Below, in pieces: positions 59,281-64,000 of a stretch of DNA of 64,000 nt. Below the pieces are notes generated by a model, which saw only the letters and a list, made by a program, of their open reading frames with translations, did no database searches and had not been told where the DNA came from. How positions within the stretch are numbered: the first letter of the stretch is position 1; every line of letters begins with the position of its first letter. This DNA comes from Alicycliphilus denitrificans K601. Lineage in GTDB: Bacteria > Pseudomonadota > Gammaproteobacteria > Burkholderiales > Burkholderiaceae_C. Both the position numbers and the translations under genes were made by a program. The stretch spans positions 2,125,001 through 2,189,000 of the forward strand of contig NC_015422.1 in assembly GCF_000204645.1 (NCBI RefSeq). Reading direction: 5' to 3'.

Positions 59281-61641
59281 TCACGTGCCGGCGCCGGCAT
59301 GCTCCGCCCGCAGCGCCCCCGCGGCCTGCACCATGTTGCGCAGCGCGGCCTCGGTCTCGGGCCAGGCGCGGGTCTTGAGGCCGCAGTCGGGGTTGACCCA
59401 GAGGTTGCCGGGCGGCACCACCTCGGCGGCCCTGCGCAGCAGGCGCAGCATCTCGTCCACGCCGGGCACGCGCGGCGAGTGGATGTCGTACACGCCGGGG
59501 CCGATCTCGTTGGGGTATTTGAAGGTGCCGAAGCCCTGCAGCAGCTCCATGCCGGAGCGGCTGGTCTCGATGGTGATCACGTCGGCGTCCATGGCGGCGA
59601 TCCCGGGCAGGATGTCGTTGAACTCGCTGTAGCACATGTGGGTGTGGATCTGCGTGGCGTCGCCCACGCCGCACGCGGCGATGCGGAAGGCACGCGTGGC
59701 CCAGTCCAGGTAGGGCTTCCAGTGCGCGCGGCGCAGCGGCAGGCCCTCGCGGATGGCGGGCTCGTCGATCTGCACGATGCCGATGCCGGCGCGCTCCAGG
59801 TCTGCCACCTCGTCGCGGATGGCCCAGGCGATCTGCTCGCAGGTGCGGCTGCGCGGCTGGTCGTCGCGCACGAAGGACCATTGCAGGATGGTCACGGGCC
59901 CGGTGAGCATGCCCTTCATGGGCCGGGGCGTGAGGCTCTGGGCGTATACCGTCCAGTCCACCGTCATGGGGCGCGGGCGGGCCACGTCGCCGTAGAGCAC
60001 GGGCGGCTTGACGCAGCGCGAGCCGTAGCTCTGCACCCAGCCGTTTTGCGTGAACGCGAAGCCGTCGAGCTGCTCGCCGAAGTACTCCACCATGTCGTTG
60101 CGCTCGGCCTCGCCGTGCACGAGCACGTCCAGGCCCAGCGCCTCCTGCGTGCGCACGGCGTGCGCGATCTCGGCGCGCATGCGGGCCTGGTACTCGGCGT
60201 CGTCCAGCGCGCCGCGGCGGTGGGCGGCGCGCGCCGCGCGGATGGCGGGGGTCTGCGGGAACGAGCCTATCGTGGTGGTGGGCAGCAGCGGCAGGCGCAG
60301 GCGCGTGCGCTGCACCGCCTGGCGCGCGGGGAAGGGGGCGCGGCGCCGGTCGGCGCCCTCGGGCGCCCCGGCCAGGCGGCGGGTCACCTCGGGGCGATGC
60401 ACGCGCGCGCTGGCGCGGCGGCTGGCGGCGGCGGCGCGGGCATCGGCCAGCCGGGGATCGCCGTCGCCTGCGCGGCCGTCCAGCAGCGCGGCCAGCAGGC
60501 CGAGCTCGCCGAGCTTCTCGGTGGCGAAGGTGAGCCAGGAGCGCAGCTCGGCGTCGAGCGCGTCCTCGCCCGCGAGCGAGACGGGCACGTGCAGCAGCGA
60601 GCACGAGGGCGCGATCCACAGTGGCCCCTGATGCTTGTCGGCCACGGGGCGCAGCAGGGCCAGGGCGGCGTCGGGGTCGGTGCGCCAGATGTTGCGGCCG
60701 TCCACCACGCCCACCGACAGCACCTTGTAGCCCGGCAGCCAGTCGGCCACGCCCGTGAGCTCGTGCGGCGCGCGCACGGCGTCCACGTGCAGGCCGGCCA
60801 CGGGCAGCTGGCAGGCCAGGCGCAGGTGGTCTTCGAGCGGCGAGAAGTAGGTGGCCAGCAGCACCTGCGGCCCGGCCTTGCCGAGCTGCCAGTAGGCGGG
60901 CTCGAACGCCTGGCTCCAGGCGGCGGGCAGATCCAGGCCCAGGATGGGCTCGTCGATCTGCACCCACTCCACGCCCTGCGCCTTGAGCCGCGCGAGGATC
61001 TGCGCGTACACGGGCAGCAGGCGGTCGAGCAGGGCCAGGCGGTCGAAGGGGGTGTCGCCCTTCTCCTTGGACAGCCACAGGAAGGTGAGCGGCCCCACCA
61101 GCACGGCCTTCACGCGGTGACCCAGCGCCTGGGCCTGGGCAACCTCGCCGAACAGGCGCTCGCTGGCGAGGGAGAAGGCCGTGCCGGCGTGCAGCTCGGG
61201 CACGAGGTAGTGGTAGTTGGTGTCGAACCACTTGGTCATCTCCAGCGCGCTCTGGCCCGCGCCCTCATGCGCCGCGTGCGTGCAGCCGGCGCCGCAGCCG
61301 GGCGCGCCGTGGGCCTGCGCCTGCACGCCGCGCGCCATCGCGAAGTAGCGCGCCAGCTCCGGCGTGTCCGGCGCGAAGCCGAAGCGCGCGCTCTCGCAGC
61401 CCAGCAGCTGGATGTGGTTGGCCACGTGGTCGTAGAAGGCGAAGTCGCCCACCGTGACGAAGGCCAGGCCCGCGTCGCGCTGGGCCTGCCAGTGGCGCGT
61501 GCGCAGTTCGGCGCCCACGGCTTCGAGGGCGGCGGCGTCGATCTCGCCGCGCCAGTGGCGCTCCAGCGCGAACTTGAGCTCGCGCTGCGCGCCCATGCGC
61601 GGAAAGCCCAGGGTGTGCGTGAGGACGGGGGTGGCGGCCAT
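59281..61641 (-). CDS. metE: cobalamin-independent methionine synthase
   Basis: It transfers a methyl group from methyltetrahydropteroyl-glutamate to homocysteine. The ATG at 61641 has AAGGAA upstream. The N-terminal motif is '[20 protein letters not shown]'; the C-terminal zinc site is in '[11 protein letters not shown]' and 'NPDCGLKTR', both intact. 786 aa. A Cys/Ala/His-rich insert ('[15 protein letters not shown]') lies near residue 105. It is divergent from a MetR-type gene. Confidence 0.95.
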   Translation of the reverse strand: MAATPVLTHTLGFPRMGAQRELKFALERHWRGEIDAAALEAVGAELRTRHWQAQRDAGLAFVTVGDFAFYDHVANHIQLLGCESARFGFAPDTPELARYFAMARGVQAQAHGAPGCGAGCTHAAHEGAGQSALEMTKWFDTNYHYLVPELHAGTAFSLASERLFGEVAQAQALGHRVKAVLVGPLTFLWLSKEKGDTPFDRLALLDRLLPVYAQILARLKAQGVEWVQIDEPILGLDLPAAWSQAFEPAYWQLGKAGPQVLLATYFSPLEDHLRLACQLPVAGLHVDAVRAPHELTGVADWLPGYKVLSVGVVDGRNIWRTDPDAALALLRPVADKHQGPLWIAPSCSLLHVPVSLAGEDALDAELRSWLTFATEKLGELGLLAALLDGRAGDGDPRLADARAAAASRRASARVHRPEVTRRLAGAPEGADRRRAPFPARQAVQRTRLRLPLLPTTTIGSFPQTPAIRAARAAHRRGALDDAEYQARMRAEIAHAVRTQEALGLDVLVHGEAERNDMVEYFGEQLDGFAFTQNGWVQSYGSRCVKPPVLYGDVARPRPMTVDWTVYAQSLTPRPMKGMLTGPVTILQWSFVRDDQPRSRTCEQIAWAIRDEVADLERAGIGIVQIDEPAIREGLPLRRAHWKPYLDWATRAFRIAACGVGDATQIHTHMCYSEFNDILPGIAAMDADVITIETSRSGMELLQGFGTFKYPNEIGPGVYDIHSPRVPGVDEMLRLLRRAAEVVPPGNLWVNPDCGLKTRAWPETEAALRNMVQAAGALRAEHAGAGT

Positions 61642-61728
61642 GGCGTAGTGGTTCCTTTGCTTGCAGTCGTTGATGCCTGGCCGCAATGGTCCGCCAAGGG
61701 TGTTTATGATTCAAACGAAAGTTTTGTC

Positions 61729-61745
61729 AATTCATCTTGAGAATT
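61729..61745. promoter_or_regulatory. candidate MetR site between metE and metR
   Basis: An inverted repeat AATTC-N7-GAATT (61729-61745) is next to the metR start. It only loosely resembles the TGAA-N5-TTCA pattern, so it is a weak candidate operator. Confidence 0.4.
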
Positions 61746-61749
61746 TCTA

Positions 61750-62676
61750 ATGATTCAGTCGATCCTGGAGATTCGGCACCTGCGCACGCTGCAGGCGCTG
61801 CGCGACAGCGGCAGCCTGGTGCGGGCGGCGCAACTGCTCAATCTCACGCAGTCGGCGCTCTCGCACCAGATCAAGCTGCTGGAGGACCGCTACGGCACGC
61901 CGCTGTTCGAGCGCAAGTCCGTGCCGCCGCAGTTCAGCGCCACGGGCACGCGCCTGCTGCAGCTGGCCGACGCCGTGCTGCCCCAGGTGGAGGCGGCCGA
62001 GCGCGACGTGGCGCGCCTGTCGCAGGGGCAGGGCGGACAACTGCGCATCGCCGTGGAGTGCCACACCTGCTTTGACTGGCTGATGCCGGCCATGGACGCC
62101 TTCCGCGCGCGCTGGCCCGAGGTGGAGCTGGACATCGTGAGCGGCTTCCACGCAGACCCCGTGGGCCTGCTGCACCAGGGGCGGGCGGACCTGGCCATCG
62201 TCTCCGAGGTGGACGCGCAGGAGCAGGGCGTGGACTACCACCCGCTGTTCGGCTTCGAGATCCGGGCGCTGCTGGCCAACACGCACGCGCTGCTGGCCAA
62301 GCCCTACCTGGTGGCGCAGGACTTCGCCGACCAGACCGTCATCACCTACCCCGTGCCCGACGAGATGCTGGACCTGGTGCGCCAGGTGCTGGAGCCCGCC
62401 GGCGTGCGCCCGCCGCGGCGCACCACCGAACTCACCGTGGCCATGCTGCAGCTCGTGGCCAGCGGCCGCGGCGTGGCCGCCCTGCCGCTGTGGGCCGTGC
62501 AGGGCTACCTGGACCGGGGCTACGTGGCGGCGCGACCCATCGGCACGCAGGGGCTGCGCGGCGAACTGCACGCGGCCTGCCTGCCGCAACTCTCGTCCAG
62601 GCCCTTCCTGCAGGACTTCGTGCGCGTGACGCGCGAGACGAGCTTCGTCACGCTCAAGGGGGTGGAGCTTCTATGA
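61750..62676 (+). CDS. metR: LysR-type regulator MetR
   Basis: The HTH is 'EIRHLRTLQALRDSGSLVRA' then 'LNLTQSALSHQIKLLEDRYG', with the MetR-like ligand domain starting 'QLRIAVECHTCFDWLMPAMD'. Divergence from metE and the sequence pattern make it MetR, with homocysteine as co-regulator. 308 aa, normal length. It is followed by a REP-like element. Confidence 0.9.
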   Translation: MIQSILEIRHLRTLQALRDSGSLVRAAQLLNLTQSALSHQIKLLEDRYGTPLFERKSVPPQFSATGTRLLQLADAVLPQVEAAERDVARLSQGQGGQLRIAVECHTCFDWLMPAMDAFRARWPEVELDIVSGFHADPVGLLHQGRADLAIVSEVDAQEQGVDYHPLFGFEIRALLANTHALLAKPYLVAQDFADQTVITYPVPDEMLDLVRQVLEPAGVRPPRRTTELTVAMLQLVASGRGVAALPLWAVQGYLDRGYVAARPIGTQGLRGELHAACLPQLSSRPFLQDFVRVTRETSFVTLKGVELL

Positions 62677-62730
62677 TTTTGATAGCTGCAGGCGCTCTCT
62701 GAGAAAGCGCTGTAGGCAGTTTTCATCCAA
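62675..62730. repeat. REP-like element, copy 2
   Basis: TTTTGATAGCTGCAGGCGCT and, after a short loop, AAGCGCTGTAGGCAGTTTT form a hairpin with flanks like those of the copy at 52589. It lies directly after metR and may help end or stabilise its message. Confidence 0.6.
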
Positions 62731-62755
62731 ATTCCCAGAGGGACTGCAGAACTTA

Positions 62756-62774
62756 GATAACGCGAATCATTCTC
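62756..62774 (+). promoter_or_regulatory. Fur box
   Basis: GATAACGCGAATCATTCTC matches the 19-bp Fur consensus at 15 of 19 positions. It is 17 bp before the small iron-uptake gene, so this locus should be repressed by iron. Confidence 0.7.
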
Positions 62775-62791
62775 AATCAATTTATGCGCCC

Positions 62792-62959
62792 ATGGCCGCC
62801 AGTCTTGCCATCCACTCCCGCCTGCACGTCGCGTTGCGCATTGCCGCCGCCGTGCTGGGCGGCTACGCCTTCTGCTGGGGCTTCGTCGCGCGCAGCCTGC
62901 CGCGCGTGTGGCTGGTGCTGGCGGGCGCGGCATCGCTCGTGCAGATGGGCCTGGCCTGA
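62792..62959 (+). pseudogene. DUF3649-like iron uptake membrane protein, internally shortened (55 aa)
   Basis: The product reads 'RIAAAVLGGYAFCWGFVARS' then 'LPRVWLVLAGAASL'. The two pieces match the beginning and the end of the usual ~85-100-aa DUF3649 protein, but the middle is missing without loss of frame, so one membrane segment is lost. It is downstream of a Fur box and 15 bp before the PepSY gene. It may still be made but is probably inactive. Confidence 0.55.
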
Positions 62960-62974
62960 CGGGGAGATACACGC

Positions 62975-64000
62975 ATGTTCCAAAATTTCCGCCTTGCCAT
63001 GACCTGGCTGCACACTTGGTTCGGGCTCGCGCTCTGCTTCGTGCTCATGGTCGTTTTCTTCTTCGGCACGCTAGTCGGTGTTCGACCGTGAGGCCGACCG
63101 CTGGGCCATCCCGCAGTCGCGCTTCGCGCCGCAGCCCATGCCCTCGTTCGGCAAGGTGCTCAGGCCCGTGTTCGAGAGCATGCAGCCCACCAGGGAGAGC
63201 ATCGAGCGCATGCGCGGCAAGGTGGACGGCCCCATGCCCGAGCGCTTCGACACCGTGCGCCGCTGGGGCGCCTACACCACGCACCGCGACCCGGTGCTGG
63301 GCCTGTTCGCGGGCTACGTGATGCCCAACGCCAAGGACCCGGAAGACGGCGTGTGGGGCAACCGCACCATAGACCCGCGCACGGGCGCGGCGCTGCCCGA
63401 CGACCGGCTCAAGGTGGGAGCCGCTTCTTCTACCCACTGCACTACAGCCTGAACTTCCACTGGAAGAACCTGGGCACGTGGATCGTGGGCTTCGCCGCGC
63501 TGATGATGCCGGTGGCGCTGGCGAGCGGCGTGGTCATGCACCGCAAGATCTTCCGCGAGTTCTTCACCTTCCGCCCCCAAAAGACCACGCAGCGCAGCGC
63601 GCTGGATCTGCACAACATGACGGGCGTGGAGGCGCTGCCGTTCCACTTCTTTTTCGCGTTCCCGGGGCTGGTGATCTTCGCAGGCATCTACTTCCCCGTC
63701 TCGCACACACAGCTGGAGCCGCTGCACGAACTGCACGAGAAGGTCGAGGCGCAGGAGACGGGCCTTCCGCACGACCGCACGGGCGTGGCCGCGCCGCTGG
63801 CCTCCGTCGATGCCATGGTGGCCGAGGCGCAGCGCCGCTGGGCCGCGCAGGGCATGGCGGGCGAGGTGGGCTTCCTCGCGCTGCAGCATGTGGGCGACAC
63901 CAACGGCTACGTGAGCATCTACCGCGCGGGCACCGACCGCATCGCGCTCGTGGGCAACGGCATCCACTTCAAGGCCAGCACCGGGGAGCTGCTGCGCGAA
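62975..64000 (+). pseudogene. PepSY-domain iron-uptake membrane protein, two frameshifts, runs off the window
   Basis: The start ATG at 62975 has GGGAG upstream; the first part 'MTWLHTWFGLALCFVLMVVF' is the usual PepSY_TM N-terminus. At about 63071 one extra base (CTAGTCGG where CTGTCGG is expected) shifts the frame. The middle part (63078 on) is 'MFDREADRWAIPQSRFAPQP'. Near 63413 a missing base shifts back and the third part reads 'SRFFYPLHYSLNFHWKNLGT', then 'HNMTGVEALPFHFFFAFPGL', to the window end. The frameshifts are compensating but leave an early stop at 63064-63066 in the first frame. It is either a pseudogene or has two assembly errors. Confidence 0.7.

Noticed and set aside
59278..61740. 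820-codon + strand frame opposite metE
   Set aside because: Antisense shadow; metE is conserved over its whole length with intact zinc ligands.
61642..61749. Cobalamin riboswitch before metE
   Set aside because: The space is only 108 bp and shows no B12-box-like conserved core.
62784..63002. 72-codon frame starting at the first ATG after the Fur box
   Set aside because: It is out of frame with the DUF3649-like sequence and encodes an Arg/Cys-rich peptide without family features.

Overview
The window suggests a beta-proteobacterium of the Comamonadaceae (Acidovorax, Alicycliphilus or Comamonas type). The basis is the very GC-rich coding style, the metE/metR, photolyase and CopD-type neighbours on the right, and short REP-like repeats of a kind I associate with that family. 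No marker gene such as rRNA fixes the genus. The left 50 kb is accessory DNA and the right 14 kb looks like native chromosome.

Layout. (1) 1-12.25 kb, + strand: late genes of a tailed phage, from the end of the tape measure through tail/baseplate proteins to a lysis cassette (two small membrane proteins, SAR-type endolysin, i-spanin with nested o-spanin). (2) 12.25-24.2 kb, - strand: a tightly packed defence operon. A BrxR/CapW-like WYL regulator is followed by a GmrSD-type DUF262/DUF1524 nuclease, a type I restriction-modification set (hsdM, hsdS, hsdR), a SLATT two-TM protein, a CD-NTase-like nucleotidyltransferase and a COG2958-like protein with PD-(D/E)xK-like residues. Promoter and palindromic operator are visible at 24.13-24.18 kb. 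A decayed second phage lysozyme lies just beyond it, suggesting that the operon sits inside prophage late DNA. (3) 24.7-35.1 kb, - strand: a compact protein-quality-control island of the tLST/LHR/TLQC type (HTH gene, hsp20, clpG/clpK, cls, ftsH, trxC, psiE, htpX, degP).

(4) 35.5-49.8 kb: a second accessory block bounded by 32-bp direct repeats (30/32 identical) that resemble the 3' end of tmRNA, each followed by a terminator hairpin. It holds an SRAP gene divergent from LexA-controlled umuDC, a five-gene serine-recombinase module, an XRE/ImmA pair broken by IS elements (IS21 remnant, complete IS3-family element), a possible N-acyl-glutamine utilisation operon (MFS, M20 amidohydrolase, glutaminase, divergent LysR), an IS1595-family transposase fragment, and a DUF1778/GNAT toxin-antitoxin pair at the right edge.

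(5) 49.8-64 kb: chromosomal genes: MFS, SDR, hotdog thioesterase, quinone-oxidoreductase-like MDR, GST, DUF1566 protein, DHA2 MFS, photolyase, CopD-like membrane protein, metE/metR, and a Fur-box-led iron locus that looks decayed (shortened DUF3649 protein, twice-frameshifted PepSY protein). A 268-bp element with nested perfect inverted repeats lies at the 5' end of the DUF1566 gene.

The most interesting items are the WYL-controlled multi-system defence operon, the compact heat/stress island, the nested-palindrome element at 55.34-55.61 kb, and the tandem-island architecture with tmRNA-like repeats. No tRNA, rRNA or CRISPR array was seen. Functional names rest on motif recognition by eye, without database searches.
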